Shown here piece by piece: positions 27,254-36,367 of a DNA stretch of 64,000 nt (positions are counted from its first letter, which is position 1; every line of letters begins with the position of its first letter). The translations under genes and the position numbers were made by a program. Source of the stretch: Neisseriaceae bacterium (GTDB taxonomy: Bacteria > Pseudomonadota > Gammaproteobacteria > Burkholderiales > UBA11063). The DNA lies in NCBI GenBank assembly GCA_003963245.1, contig RXJX01000014.1, positions 62,001 through 126,000 on the forward strand, written 5' to 3'. The notes under the pieces were generated by a model. The model searched no databases. It was given only the letters and a program-made list of their open reading frames with translations, and was not told where the DNA came from.

Positions 27254-28642
27254 TTAATTTAATGGCACTGGTTGATAATGCTGATATAAACCTTGCACCA
27301 TTTCCCATTTCCCAACACTCTTAATGTAATCACTTACATAATTTGAAATTGTATTCCCAGATAGTCCAAGAACCAACATTCCTTGATCTAAGGAAATTAG
27401 TTCGGTACCGGTTTCACAATTTTGTCCAATCGCATCATATAATCCATAAGGCGTTAAAGTGTTACTACACTGATATAGTTGATTAAAGTATTGTAAACTT
27501 AACGTTGGATTTTCTAATGCTACCAATGCAGTTGCATGAGGTGTACCATCAATAAATGCAGGTAATTGACACCAACCACGCACATAACACTCATTTAAGC
27601 TAGGAACACCAAAGTCACCATGATAAGTATCATTAGTCGCGCTAGATGCAGAAAGAAAAGCGATTAGACCGTTTGATTCAATATACTGCTGTTGAACAGT
27701 AACATAGTTATTAAATAACTGGTTATAGCTTGGAATTAATTGATCTTCACGCATCAAAATCCGCGGAAGCAGCAACTGGAACATAGTACCATCCCAAGTT
27801 AATTCTGCATTAACCGATTCGCCGTTATTTAGTGTAATATTGTTGGAGTAAATTGGCATCTGAGTAAATGCACCAGACTCTGCGGTATAGCCTTGGATTA
27901 ACATCCATAACGGAGATAAACGACTTTCATTTGCCATGCGGTCAATGTAATAACCAAGCGGTTTATTTGTGGCGGTATCCCATCCAGCGGCTACGCATTG
28001 TTGGCAATCAGGATTAGGAAGCGATGATTTGGTATATGTACCAATCGTAGTCCAACCCTCTTGTTGATTATTAACTATAGTTAAAGCTTGTTTAGCTATT
28101 TTACTGCGTAACGGATCATTGCTATATTGATATGCACCAATCAAGGCAGCTAAAGAAAAGTCTAGATTACTATTATCAACATCAGGAACAGTCGAAGTCG
28201 CAGGAACAATATTACCGCTACTTTCAATATTGTATGGCCAATAGAATAAACCTTTCCAGCTTTTGCCCGGCGTATTTTGCAAATCTAATAACTCTTGAGT
28301 AATTAGCAGCATTTGCGTTATGGCTTGATCTTTATTGATATAAGGACTATTAATCTTATCTTCTGCGATCAATAATAAAATATTTAAATACAATCCAGTT
28401 TCGGTTGTATTAAATTGACCATTAGTCGAAGTAATTTTATGAGAATTTTTATCTACATAAATAGTATCGTACGGCATAAAAGTCTTAGCATCAATACCAG
28501 CACCAGTTTGAAAGAATGTTAAGTTATCCTGCAATACCTGCTCAAGGGTTAATGAGCTGTTTGAAGAGTTAGATGTTCCACTAGAGCATGCACCCAAAAT
28601 AATACCGGCGCATAAAATTGAAATTAATGTTCTTTTTTTCAT
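27254..28642 (-). CDS. Lipoprotein with Glycoamylase-like domain, probable beta-1,2-glucanase (GH144-like)
   Basis: 462 residues. Signal peptide with lipobox GACS (Cys near 19) and a Ser/Asn linker, so surface or periplasmic. The mature part looks like an (alpha/alpha)6 barrel. Blocks that match my memory of the Glycoamylase/GH144 domain are DNSNLDFSLAALIGAY (about 160-175), ELTWDGTMFQLLLPRIL, GVPSL...TPHATALVALENP, and GLYDAIG...SLDQGMLVLGLSGN near the C-terminus. GH144 enzymes cleave beta-1,2-glucan to sophoro-oligosaccharides. First gene of the locus, directly before the binding protein and near a GH94 phosphorylase, which strengthens the call. It could be another (alpha/alpha)6 glucan hydrolase. 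Confidence 0.65.
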   Translation of the reverse strand: MKKRTLISILCAGIILGACSSGTSNSSNSSLTLEQVLQDNLTFFQTGAGIDAKTFMPYDTIYVDKNSHKITSTNGQFNTTETGLYLNILLLIAEDKINSPYINKDQAITQMLLITQELLDLQNTPGKSWKGLFYWPYNIESSGNIVPATSTVPDVDNSNLDFSLAALIGAYQYSNDPLRSKIAKQALTIVNNQQEGWTTIGTYTKSSLPNPDCQQCVAAGWDTATNKPLGYYIDRMANESRLSPLWMLIQGYTAESGAFTQMPIYSNNITLNNGESVNAELTWDGTMFQLLLPRILMREDQLIPSYNQLFNNYVTVQQQYIESNGLIAFLSASSATNDTYHGDFGVPSLNECYVRGWCQLPAFIDGTPHATALVALENPTLSLQYFNQLYQCSNTLTPYGLYDAIGQNCETGTELISLDQGMLVLGLSGNTISNYVSDYIKSVGKWEMVQGLYQHYQPVPLN

Positions 28643-28956
28643 TAATTATTCCATAAATATTTTAATAATTTTGAGATAACTAAATATGCAACTCAATAGA
28701 AAACAAGTTAGACATTTTCTAGCACAAATTAAACAAGAAGTGAGATTTTAGTTCTAAACTTAGGAAAGAGATACATATTACAACGGAGAATTCATTTTAC
28801 CATTGTAAAGTTTGCTGACAAGTTATTTTTGAACAAAAAGATAAGGATTTAGAGTACTTTATATAGTGCAGTGCAATATAATTAAGAAAAAAATTAACCA
28901 TATCAATAAAAATGGCTTCTTAGACACACGTTAATTTTTACGACATAAAAAAACAA
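28643..28956. other. Intergenic region upstream of the glucan operon
   Basis: 314 bp, AT-rich. It must hold the promoter for the minus-strand carbohydrate genes, but I find no good -35/-10 pair and no clear operator dyad. The only obvious start-proximal signal is GGAATAATTA, the SD of the GH144-like gene. No ORF of note on either strand. Confidence 0.5.
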
Positions 28957-28985
28957 AAAACCAGCGTGCTATATTCGCTGGTTTT
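28957..28985 (-). terminator. Intrinsic terminator after isoaspartyl peptidase gene
   Basis: Ten-bp stem AAAACCAGCG/CGCTGGTTTT (28957-28966 and 28976-28985) with a nine-base loop. On the minus strand it is followed by a T-rich tract. It begins 5 bp from the stop codon at 28990 and ends the cphB-iaaA transcript. Confidence 0.88.
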
Positions 28986-28989
28986 AATT

Positions 28990-29850
28990 TTATTTAATAT
29001 CTTGCAAAAACGTTCGGTAACTGCTACCATCATAATATGCGTAAAGCGTTTGAGCAATGGCTGTTGTTCCAGTGCAAATATTACCATCTTTATCAATAGC
29101 AATAAGTCCGACATAATCACCATCGGCATCACTTTCAACTATTGAACGCTGAACTGCATCACTCAAAGTCATGCCATCCTTAACGCGTGTATGAACTTTG
29201 CTTGCAACTGCTTTATTAATAATCTCTTCACCAATTCCAGTACAAGAAATACCCATTACACTGGAGGCAAAATTACCAGCAACAGTTGGGCTATCCCCTA
29301 CACGACCAGGAACCTCGAATCCAGCCCCACCGGTTGAAGTGATTGCGCAAATTATACCATTATCATCCAAAACCACAACACCAATTGTACCAGTCAAGCC
29401 CTTTTTAAGCTCGAGGTATTCATTCCAACGCTTTTCAGTCATTGGGTTATAAGGCATGATTTGTAATTTTTGATAAGCATGATTAGTTGCATGTTCACCA
29501 CTAATAATACTATGATGCTGCTGTTGTAGTGCGTGAGCCACTTCTGATGGGTAACGCACATTTTGGATATTAATTACACCCGAGAATTTATTTTTTACGC
29601 TATCCATATATGATGCAGACATTCTAATTTGACCATCTTGTTGAACGCGTGAACCTGTACCAGCATTAAAGATCGGATTGTCTTCAAGAAGTTTTGCAGC
29701 AAACAGCGCTGTATCAACAGCACTATTTGTTTTTTCCAAAAATTGATGAGCCTGCTGGATAATCGGAAGTAAATTCTCATGATACGCTTCAAAAGGCGTA
29801 GTGCTATCTTCACGAGCACCGCATCCACCATGAATAATAACACGCTTCAT
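28990..29850 (-). CDS. iaaA: Isoaspartyl peptidase/type 2 asparaginase (Ntn hydrolase)
   Basis: 286-residue precursor of the plant-type asparaginase family. It autocleaves before a Thr, which becomes the N-terminal nucleophile; here Thr145 in GLTGTIGVV. It hydrolyses beta-aspartyl dipeptides. HGGCGA at the N-terminus, NPIFNAGTGS and TSTGGAGFEVPGRVGDSP are family motifs. Its start overlaps the end of the cyanophycinase gene by 4 bp (ATGA), so the two are coupled. The likely role is splitting beta-Asp-Arg, the product of cyanophycinase, to free aspartate and arginine for carbon and nitrogen supply. Confidence 0.93.
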   Translation of the reverse strand: MKRVIIHGGCGAREDSTTPFEAYHENLLPIIQQAHQFLEKTNSAVDTALFAAKLLEDNPIFNAGTGSRVQQDGQIRMSASYMDSVKNKFSGVINIQNVRYPSEVAHALQQQHHSIISGEHATNHAYQKLQIMPYNPMTEKRWNEYLELKKGLTGTIGVVVLDDNGIICAITSTGGAGFEVPGRVGDSPTVAGNFASSVMGISCTGIGEEIINKAVASKVHTRVKDGMTLSDAVQRSIVESDADGDYVGLIAIDKDGNICTGTTAIAQTLYAYYDGSSYRTFLQDIK

Positions 29851-30680
29851 TCTTCTGAAGCCTTATTAATCAATTGAATTACCTCATGCGTTTTAGTATT
29901 GTAGCGATCACCACTTAATAGGGTATGAATCTTAACCCCAACTAAACTAATCGCTTCACCAGGCGAAGTACTAGCTACTGATGAAAATTCAACTTTAGAC
30001 ATGTCTACTACAGTTAGTGCACCACTACCAATAGCTTCAATATTACCTTCTGCATCAATAATTGCAGCAGTATCTTCATCAACACCCACACCTGTTTTAT
30101 AGGGATTATAAGAAAGAGCCGTTAACAAGCGCCCTAGACGGTTACGCTGTGAAAAATGTTGATCAATCATAATCTTATTAGTTAAACCAAGCCCTGGAGC
30201 TATCATTACGCCACCAACACGAGGAATAAGACCAGAATCACCAGAGACAATCATGTGCTCGGGAATAAATGCAGCTCCAGCTGAAGTCCCGGCAACAGGA
30301 ACGCCTTCTGCATTACGTTTACGAATCATTTTGGCAATTACTGTACCACCAAGTACTGTAGATAAAAGCAACTGATTTCCACCAGTCATAAAAATACCTG
30401 TTGATTCAGTTAACTGTTTTACAAAAATCTCATTATTTGCATCTAGGCGGCTTGAGATATTATTGTTATATATTTTTTTTACACCTAGGCGCTGAAAAAT
30501 TTCAACGTAACGATCACCGGTATCTTCTAAATTAGAAGCAGTTGGAATAACTGAAATAATGGCATCTTTACCGCCACTTAACTGAACAAATCGTTCTAAA
30601 ACTCTAGGATTAACTTCTTTTTCTTCTCGTCCACCAATAGGGATAATAAAACCACGCGCTGACTTATGCTCCATACTCAT
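29847..30680 (-). CDS. cphB: Cyanophycinase
   Basis: 277-residue serine exopeptidase (family S51) that cuts the Asp-Arg storage polymer cyanophycin into beta-Asp-Arg dipeptides. The nucleophile elbow GTSAGA with Ser133 is clear. Other matches are FIIPIGGREEK near the N-terminus, FMTGGNQ near 97-103 and GVGVDEDTAAI, which carries the conserved acidic residues. No signal peptide is seen, so it is the intracellular type used for the cell's own polymer. SD AGAGGA is about 10 nt upstream. A terminator between this gene and cphA' suggests breakdown genes can be expressed apart from synthesis genes. Confidence 0.95.
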   Translation of the reverse strand: MSMEHKSARGFIIPIGGREEKEVNPRVLERFVQLSGGKDAIISVIPTASNLEDTGDRYVEIFQRLGVKKIYNNNISSRLDANNEIFVKQLTESTGIFMTGGNQLLLSTVLGGTVIAKMIRKRNAEGVPVAGTSAGAAFIPEHMIVSGDSGLIPRVGGVMIAPGLGLTNKIMIDQHFSQRNRLGRLLTALSYNPYKTGVGVDEDTAAIIDAEGNIEAIGSGALTVVDMSKVEFSSVASTSPGEAISLVGVKIHTLLSGDRYNTKTHEVIQLINKASEE

Positions 30681-30775
30681 TAATAAATTCCTCTAGTTAT
30701 TGATCCAATCATCAATTTTTTCTACCTCGGCAACTATCAAAACTAATTTGGTGCCACCTAATTAAATATTTTATA

Positions 30776-30811
30776 TTAAAGGCGCTATTTTATCAAAGAT
30801 AGCGCCTTTAA
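30776..30811 (-). terminator. Intrinsic terminator after the second cyanophycin-synthetase gene
   Basis: Thirteen-bp stem around AAAGGCGCTAT/ATAGCGCCTTT with a ten-base loop (30776-30788 and 30799-30811). It starts 11 bp from the stop codon at 30822. It separates the synthesis genes (cphA, cphA') from the breakdown genes (cphB, iaaA). Confidence 0.85.
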
Positions 30812-30821
30812 TGTAGTATTA

Positions 30822-32540
30822 TCAGGCATTAGCCTCGTTATTATATTTCTTTATTGCATTAATAACTTCGGCTGCTTGATCTTGACACAGCATAATATAA
30901 AGATGATTAGCCTCCATATTAGACAAGACTAACTCCAATGCTTCTATTTCTTGATCTACGGTAGCAACAATATTTTTAGTATCAAAGCCACGCTTTAATA
31001 GCCTCTCTTGTAAAAATTGAGCTAATTCACCAACCTCAGCACCACGAAGGTGGCTAGTAAACATTTTAACAATCACGTAGTCTATCTTATGCTGAACCAC
31101 ACTCTTCGCTATGTTATCCACCATAAATTTACGATCGCCGGATAACCCTAGTAATACCGTGATTTTAGTATCAGAATTACCAATGCTTCGCGCGAATTTA
31201 AGCATATTATCAACGGATGCTAAATTATGCCCATAGTCAACAAAAATTTTACTGCCTTCAAAACCCTTAACATCAAACATATTAAACCGACCATGGTTAT
31301 GTTCATCATTTCTAAACGCCAAAAGACCCGCAGTAATTTCCTCATAACTACGTCCAAGCTCTATGCTCAAACAAATTGCTGCCAACACGTTTTCAATATT
31401 ATGTTTAGCTATTCCGTTATAAGTAAGATCAACATCATTCACGCCAGCGATAACATGTTTTTCACCGTGACGATATACCACAAAGCTGTTATTTTCAACA
31501 AAACATGCATAATCATCTGCAGTTTTAACAAATTTAATAACCTCATTAGCTGCCAATTTTTGACTAAAGAACGCACGCGCACGAGGCAATCCATCAATAA
31601 ATGAATGCGAAATTTCATCATCCAGATTAACTACATTGTGTCCCCCTGGGCGTACCGCATTTTGCACAGTGAACTTGGCACGAGCTAAATCCATTACATC
31701 ATCAATACCATTAACACCAAGATGATCTTCAGAAACATTCATTACCACCGCACCGCCAACATTAGAAGTTGCTAAGCCACGCTTAACAATTCCACCACGA
31801 GCAACTTCAAGCACAGCCACGTCGACATCAGGATTAGTCATAACTCGACGGTTGCCATTTGGTCCGGAAAGATCACCCTCAGAAACAACCTCGCCATTAA
31901 TCATCACCCAGTCTGTTGAGCAATAACCAACGCATTTTCCTGCATGTTGTGAAATAAAACTGGTTAGACGTACTGTTGTAGTCTTACCATTAGTTCCAGT
32001 TACCATTACGCTAGGTATTTCGTAGATTTTATCCCAAGGAACATCATCATAACCAATTTCATCAATATTAGCAATATAAGCACCTTTACCGCTACCAATA
32101 CTAATAATATTCTGATCAAGATAGACGTTTAATGAACGATCTTTAGCCTCATTATAGATATTTCGAAGCGTTTTATAACGCTCTTTTGAAATAATATACT
32201 CAAGATATTCTAATTCTTCGGCAAAATCTAGTTCTTCAGTCTTGTTATATTTGGCTGCTGCAATATCAAATGCAACCCCCAATATCTTGCAACCAGCGTA
32301 AGTTAAGTCAAATTCAGTTGGAATTGCCATGATAATTCCACGACTATATACACGTTTATGAACTGGCACATCATCCCAGCCAAGTTCATCCAATAACTTA
32401 CGTAGTACAGCTTCATAATCATTAGCAAACTCTTGCTTATGCTCATCACGAGTAACTATTTCAGAAATAGCCCCCACACCTGAGAAAAACATATTAGTTC
32501 CAGCTAAAATGCGAATTGCAAGTGCGTCTCTTTGAAACAT
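30822..32540 (-). CDS. Cyanophycin synthetase-like Mur ligase (CphA'-type), lacking ATP-grasp domain
   Basis: 572-residue cytoplasmic ligase. The Mur-ligase half is intact: P-loop VTGTNGKTTTVRL (about 177-189), then EVARGGIVKRGL and NVSEDHLGVNGI, both also found in cphA's Mur half, and the C-terminal VDYGHNLASVDNML. The first 170 residues do not show an ATP-grasp domain, unlike cphA, which does both additions itself. It follows cphA by 112 bp on the same strand. Betaproteobacteria often carry a second synthetase (CphA') beside cphA; this may be a shortened form specialised for one step, perhaps arginine addition. SD AAAGGA is good. Confidence 0.8.
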   Translation of the reverse strand: MFQRDALAIRILAGTNMFFSGVGAISEIVTRDEHKQEFANDYEAVLRKLLDELGWDDVPVHKRVYSRGIIMAIPTEFDLTYAGCKILGVAFDIAAAKYNKTEELDFAEELEYLEYIISKERYKTLRNIYNEAKDRSLNVYLDQNIISIGSGKGAYIANIDEIGYDDVPWDKIYEIPSVMVTGTNGKTTTVRLTSFISQHAGKCVGYCSTDWVMINGEVVSEGDLSGPNGNRRVMTNPDVDVAVLEVARGGIVKRGLATSNVGGAVVMNVSEDHLGVNGIDDVMDLARAKFTVQNAVRPGGHNVVNLDDEISHSFIDGLPRARAFFSQKLAANEVIKFVKTADDYACFVENNSFVVYRHGEKHVIAGVNDVDLTYNGIAKHNIENVLAAICLSIELGRSYEEITAGLLAFRNDEHNHGRFNMFDVKGFEGSKIFVDYGHNLASVDNMLKFARSIGNSDTKITVLLGLSGDRKFMVDNIAKSVVQHKIDYVIVKMFTSHLRGAEVGELAQFLQERLLKRGFDTKNIVATVDQEIEALELVLSNMEANHLYIMLCQDQAAEVINAIKKYNNEANA

Positions 32541-32592
32541 GGTTTTTTCCTTTTACTCAAAACCAATTGAGATGATACTAAATAGAAACCAA

Positions 32593-32622
32593 CGGCATAT
32601 CAGTTTAATCTCTGATATGCCG
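32593..32622 (-). other. Perfect hairpin between cphA and cphA'
   Basis: Eleven-bp perfect stem CGGCATATCAG/CTGATATGCCG with an eight-base loop, 31 bp past the cphA stop codon. On the minus strand the bases after it (TTGGTTTCTATTT) are only moderately T-rich, so it may be a leaky terminator or an mRNA-stabilising structure tuning the ratio of the two synthetases. Confidence 0.6.
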
Positions 32623-32652
32623 AATAGATATGAAGTTAACAGTCAATATCGA

Positions 32653-35460
32653 CTAATCGTTATTTTCTTCCTCAACCTCAATGATTACACCACGTTTATC
32701 AGTACGGATAGTTGCGTTATTAATTGCATCAGAAATTAAATCAACTTCCACACGATCCAACAAGTGGTCTTCCGCACGGGTATCAACTTCTTTCACTCGT
32801 GTATTTCCATCAGATTTAAACGAAGTGATTTGTTTCCAACAACGACTAACTTTATCTGCCAACACAACAATAAAGTCTCCCTCATGAGCAGTGCTCAAAG
32901 CTTTATTAATAGCATCTTGCTCATCAAGTACTACTTCTACATTAGCAGGATTAGCACCATGTTTAATTAAAAGTTCACGAATTAATTCAGGAACTTCACC
33001 ATCTTTACGTCCACGGCGGTTATCATCTTGTTTACAAATAAAATGCGTAAAGTGAGATGGTAATAATTTAACACTTTCCTCAATCAATGCATTAGTACGA
33101 TCACCAGGGAAAGTAACCACAGCTAATTTCTTACCTGGTACACTCATCTGATCAACAAATTTACCAATCATATTAATCGCAGCCGGATTATGACCATAAT
33201 CAAGCAATACTTTGAATGGATGCTCATCATAGAAATTCATCCGTCCTGGTGTTTGATGATAACTATTAACAAATGTGCGTAAACCATTACGTAAATCATC
33301 AAGATTCATACCCATGCTATAGGCAATAGCTACTGCGAACATAGCATTTTGTACGTTATGAACTGCTTTACCTTCCATTGTTGCAGGAATTAAGTGTGTC
33401 CATAACACCGGAACGTGTACACCATTATCAAAAATTGTGATCATGTCACCATTAACACCTTTTTCAATAATAACTGCTTTACCGCCCAAACGGATATGCT
33501 CACGTACTAAATTGTGTTGTGGATTCATCGTTACGTAGAAAATATTTTCAGCTTCGGTAGTCGATGCCATTTTCAAACACTCGATATCATCAGCATTTAA
33601 TACAGCAGTATCACGAGCTGCATCTGTAATAATCCGTTTTACTTTAGCTAAATCAGCCAATCCATTACCTTCGCTGATATCAATATGATCTGCAGTAACA
33701 TTCAAACATGCACCAACATTACAGAACTCATAGCCTAAACCACTGCGTAATAATCCACCACGTGCAGTTTCTAATACTGCGATCTCTGTATTAGGATCTT
33801 GCAATACCATATGCGCCGAAACAGGACCTGTAGTATCACCTTTCACAGTTAATTTACCATTTATGTAAATACCATCCGTAGTGGTTAAACCAACTACTTT
33901 TCCTGCTTGTTTCCATAAATGAGCAACCATCCGTGAAGTGGTTGTTTTACCATTTGTACCAGTAATTGCGACTGTAGGAATACGCGCTTTTTCTGGTTCA
34001 GGGAACAACATATCAATCACTGCGCCAGCAACATCACGTGGTTTACCTTCTGTCGGGTGAGTATGCATCCGGAAACCAGGCGCCGCATTCACCTCACAAA
34101 TACCACCACCAATATCATGATATGATTGGCTAATATCTTTGATTAAGAAATCAACACCACCAACATCTAAACCAATTGCTTTAATCGCACGCTCAGCCAT
34201 TTCTTTATTATCAGGATGAACTTGATCTGTTAAATCAATTGCAGTTCCACCTGTTGACAAATTAGCTGTATCGCGTAGGTAGCACACTTCGCCATCTTTT
34301 AGAATTGTCTCAGCGGTATAACCTTTTTTCTCAAGAATTTGATTAGCAGCATAATCTAACTCCAAACGAGTTAATACTTTTTCATGTCCAACACCACGGC
34401 GCGGGTCTTGATTAACAATGTCCACTAATTCTGCGACAGTTTTTTTACCATCACCAACTACATGTCCTGGTACACGTTTAGCAACTGCGATTAATTTACC
34501 ATTAACCACTAGCATACGATGATCTTCACCCTCGAGGAAAGACTCAACAATTACGCTACGTGAAACTTCTTTTGCAACATGGAATGCTTCAATAACAGCT
34601 TCTTCAGTAGTTAGGTTAATTGAAATACCACGCCCATGGTTACCATCCAGTGGTTTAACCACTACTGGTCCGCCTATTGAATGAAATGCCTTAACAGCTT
34701 CACGTTCAGAACCAACAATTCGTTGTTGCGGAACTGGCAAACCAAGACTATCTAGCAAATTAGCTGTAGCACTTTTATTGCTCGCTAACTCAACTGAAAT
34801 GAATCGGGTTTCACTCGTAATCGTTGCTTGAATACGTTTTTGGTATTTACCATAACCAAGCTGAATTAAAGATGCTTCGTTCAAACGTAAATATGGAATA
34901 TTACGTTCAACAGCAGCGTCAACAATCGACTGCGTACTAGGTCCAAAATTCATTTTTTGCGCAAAGCGAATAAAACGAACTTTTTCGTAAGCAAAATCAA
35001 AATCTTCAGGAACTTTATGTTCAATCTGAGCCTTAACTTCATCCGGCATAATTGACACTAACAAATCACGTGCTAGTTCACTAGCGCGTAAACCAACATC
35101 ACGCTGCTTATATTCAAAAACTAAATTATACTGTCCTTCTTTACCATTACCGCGAGTACGTCCAAAACTAACCGGAACACCAGCCAACATTTGAATCTCT
35201 AAAGTAACATGCTCCCAGATGTGCCCAATCCAAGTACCTTCATCTTCTTTTAAACGGCGTACAAACCCACCCTCTTCACCATGTGAGCAATGATGCTCAT
35301 GTAATGACGGTATAGCAGTTAAAAGCTTATCAATAAAATTCTGCCCCAAACGCACTGAAGGCCACTGCTCTAACACCCCAACATCGATGACATGACGAAT
35401 TACCGGAAAACCGGCATATATATTAGGACCAACATAAACATTCGTAGCTAAAATCTTCAT
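32653..35460 (-). CDS. cphA: Cyanophycin synthetase
   Basis: 935-residue enzyme making multi-L-arginyl-poly-L-aspartate from Asp and Arg with ATP. Parts in order: N-terminal domain (about 1-160, NVYVGPNIYAGFPVIRHVID), ATP-grasp domain (about 210-485, with PVVVKPLDGNHGRGISINL and EVNAAPGFRMHTHP) that adds aspartate, and a Mur-ligase domain (about 490-880, P-loop AITGTNGKTTTSRM near 497-505) that adds arginine. Length is close to the usual 870-900, with a short acidic tail. SD AGGT is about 10 nt upstream of the ATG. First gene of a synthesis/breakdown cluster with cphA', cphB and iaaA. Confidence 0.97.
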   Translation of the reverse strand: MKILATNVYVGPNIYAGFPVIRHVIDVGVLEQWPSVRLGQNFIDKLLTAIPSLHEHHCSHGEEGGFVRRLKEDEGTWIGHIWEHVTLEIQMLAGVPVSFGRTRGNGKEGQYNLVFEYKQRDVGLRASELARDLLVSIMPDEVKAQIEHKVPEDFDFAYEKVRFIRFAQKMNFGPSTQSIVDAAVERNIPYLRLNEASLIQLGYGKYQKRIQATITSETRFISVELASNKSATANLLDSLGLPVPQQRIVGSEREAVKAFHSIGGPVVVKPLDGNHGRGISINLTTEEAVIEAFHVAKEVSRSVIVESFLEGEDHRMLVVNGKLIAVAKRVPGHVVGDGKKTVAELVDIVNQDPRRGVGHEKVLTRLELDYAANQILEKKGYTAETILKDGEVCYLRDTANLSTGGTAIDLTDQVHPDNKEMAERAIKAIGLDVGGVDFLIKDISQSYHDIGGGICEVNAAPGFRMHTHPTEGKPRDVAGAVIDMLFPEPEKARIPTVAITGTNGKTTTSRMVAHLWKQAGKVVGLTTTDGIYINGKLTVKGDTTGPVSAHMVLQDPNTEIAVLETARGGLLRSGLGYEFCNVGACLNVTADHIDISEGNGLADLAKVKRIITDAARDTAVLNADDIECLKMASTTEAENIFYVTMNPQHNLVREHIRLGGKAVIIEKGVNGDMITIFDNGVHVPVLWTHLIPATMEGKAVHNVQNAMFAVAIAYSMGMNLDDLRNGLRTFVNSYHQTPGRMNFYDEHPFKVLLDYGHNPAAINMIGKFVDQMSVPGKKLAVVTFPGDRTNALIEESVKLLPSHFTHFICKQDDNRRGRKDGEVPELIRELLIKHGANPANVEVVLDEQDAINKALSTAHEGDFIVVLADKVSRCWKQITSFKSDGNTRVKEVDTRAEDHLLDRVEVDLISDAINNATIRTDKRGVIIEVEEENND

Positions 35461-35770
35461 TTGCTTTTTACCTATACAAAAAAATTAAAACCAGCTACTA
35501 TTTTATAATAAATTACTGATTAACTGAGTAGATTTTTATATAAATATTCTCTTATCTTTTATGCAATAATATAAAACACTTTAAACCAAATAAAATAATC
35601 AACACATAACAATAACTTATAATGCGATGAAATTTAAAGCGATGAATCAATTTACTACACTGAAGTAGTACAAAATAACGATAATAAGTCTGGAATCTAT
35701 TGGGATTTATAAAAAATGAGAATTTTTTTGATTAAGAGAATAGAAAAGAATAAACTAATAAGGAAAATAA
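35461..35770. other. Intergenic region upstream of cphA
   Basis: 310 bp, very AT-rich. It should contain the cphA promoter on the minus strand, but no clear -35/-10 pair or known nitrogen-regulator site stands out. No supported ORF. Confidence 0.5.
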
Positions 35771-35800
35771 AAATGGCACCGAGTAAATTCAGTGCCATTT
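35771..35800 (-). terminator. Intrinsic terminator after the RRM protein gene
   Basis: Nine-bp stem AAATGGCAC/GTGCCATTT (35771-35779 and 35792-35800) with a 12-base loop, followed on the minus strand by TTTTATTTT. It lies 29 bp after the stop codon. Confidence 0.85.
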
Positions 35801-35829
35801 CATAATTGGTATATTAGTTAACTAACAAA

Positions 35830-36138
35830 TTACCAACCGCGACGATCCCCACCACCGTTATTATTAGAGCGGAAAGATCTTTCACCTGCTGGCTTAGGTT
35901 CTTTAACTTTAACAATAATTTGACGATTTTTATGAGTCGTGTCATTTAAATTTTTAATACAGTTAGCTGCATCTTCAGCAGTAGCCATATCAACAAAACC
36001 GAAGCCTTTGCTACGACCTGTAAATTTATCAGTAATTACTTTTGCTGATTCAACTTCTCCATGAGCGCTGAAAATTTCGCCTAATTCTTCACTAGTAATA
36101 GACCACTCTAAACCAGCAACAAATAATGATTTTTGCAT
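35830..36138 (-). CDS. Single-RRM RNA-binding protein with glycine-rich tail
   Basis: 102-residue protein made of one RNA-recognition motif: RNP2 LFVAGL (residues 5-10) and RNP1 KGFGFVDM (44-51), with the usual aromatic residues for stacking on RNA. The tail (about 84-102) is Ser/Asn/Gly/Arg-rich. Similar proteins in cyanobacteria and proteobacteria are often cold-induced RNA chaperones. The leader of about 114 nt between its promoter and the ATG fits thermo-responsive control, though that is inference. SD AAGGC precedes the ATG. Confidence 0.9.
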   Translation of the reverse strand: MQKSLFVAGLEWSITSEELGEIFSAHGEVESAKVITDKFTGRSKGFGFVDMATAEDAANCIKNLNDTTHKNRQIIVKVKEPKPAGERSFRSNNNGGGDRRGW

Positions 36139-36258
36139 TTAATTTGCCTTAAAAAAATAATAAAAAAGATGAAAAACTTTAGACCGGAATATTAGTGGAC
36201 TACACAAGAGAGAGAACACAATAATTTGAAGAAAAAAGATTTTACATAACTAAGCAGT

Positions 36259-36264
36259 ACTATA
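36259..36264 (-). promoter_or_regulatory. Extended -10 promoter of the RRM protein gene
   Basis: The minus strand reads TGTTATAGT, an extended -10 (TATAGT). The start point near 36252 gives a 5' leader of about 114 nt, U- and pyrimidine-rich (CTCTCTCTTG), before the ATG at 36138. A clear -35 is not seen. Confidence 0.5.
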
Positions 36265-36319
36265 ACATACTTTCTTAAAATCAACTCAAATATTTTAACT
36301 TTTTGATGCTGCAGCGCAA

Positions 36320-36348
36320 AAAACCCGAACAATAAATGCTCGGGTTTT
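36320..36348 (-). terminator. Intrinsic terminator after rplM-rpsI
   Basis: Nine-bp stem AAAACCCGA/TCGGGTTTT (36320-36328 and 36340-36348) with an 11-base loop, 19 bp after the rpsI stop. On the minus strand it is followed by TTGCGCTGC, so the T-run is short (the stem's own T4). Confidence 0.8.
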
Positions 36349-36367
36349 GTAGATTCTGGTAAACGAA

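Noticed and set aside
31227..31604. 125-codon plus-strand ORF opposite the second cyanophycin synthetase
   Set aside because: It lies wholly within the Mur-ligase domain coding region and has no independent support.
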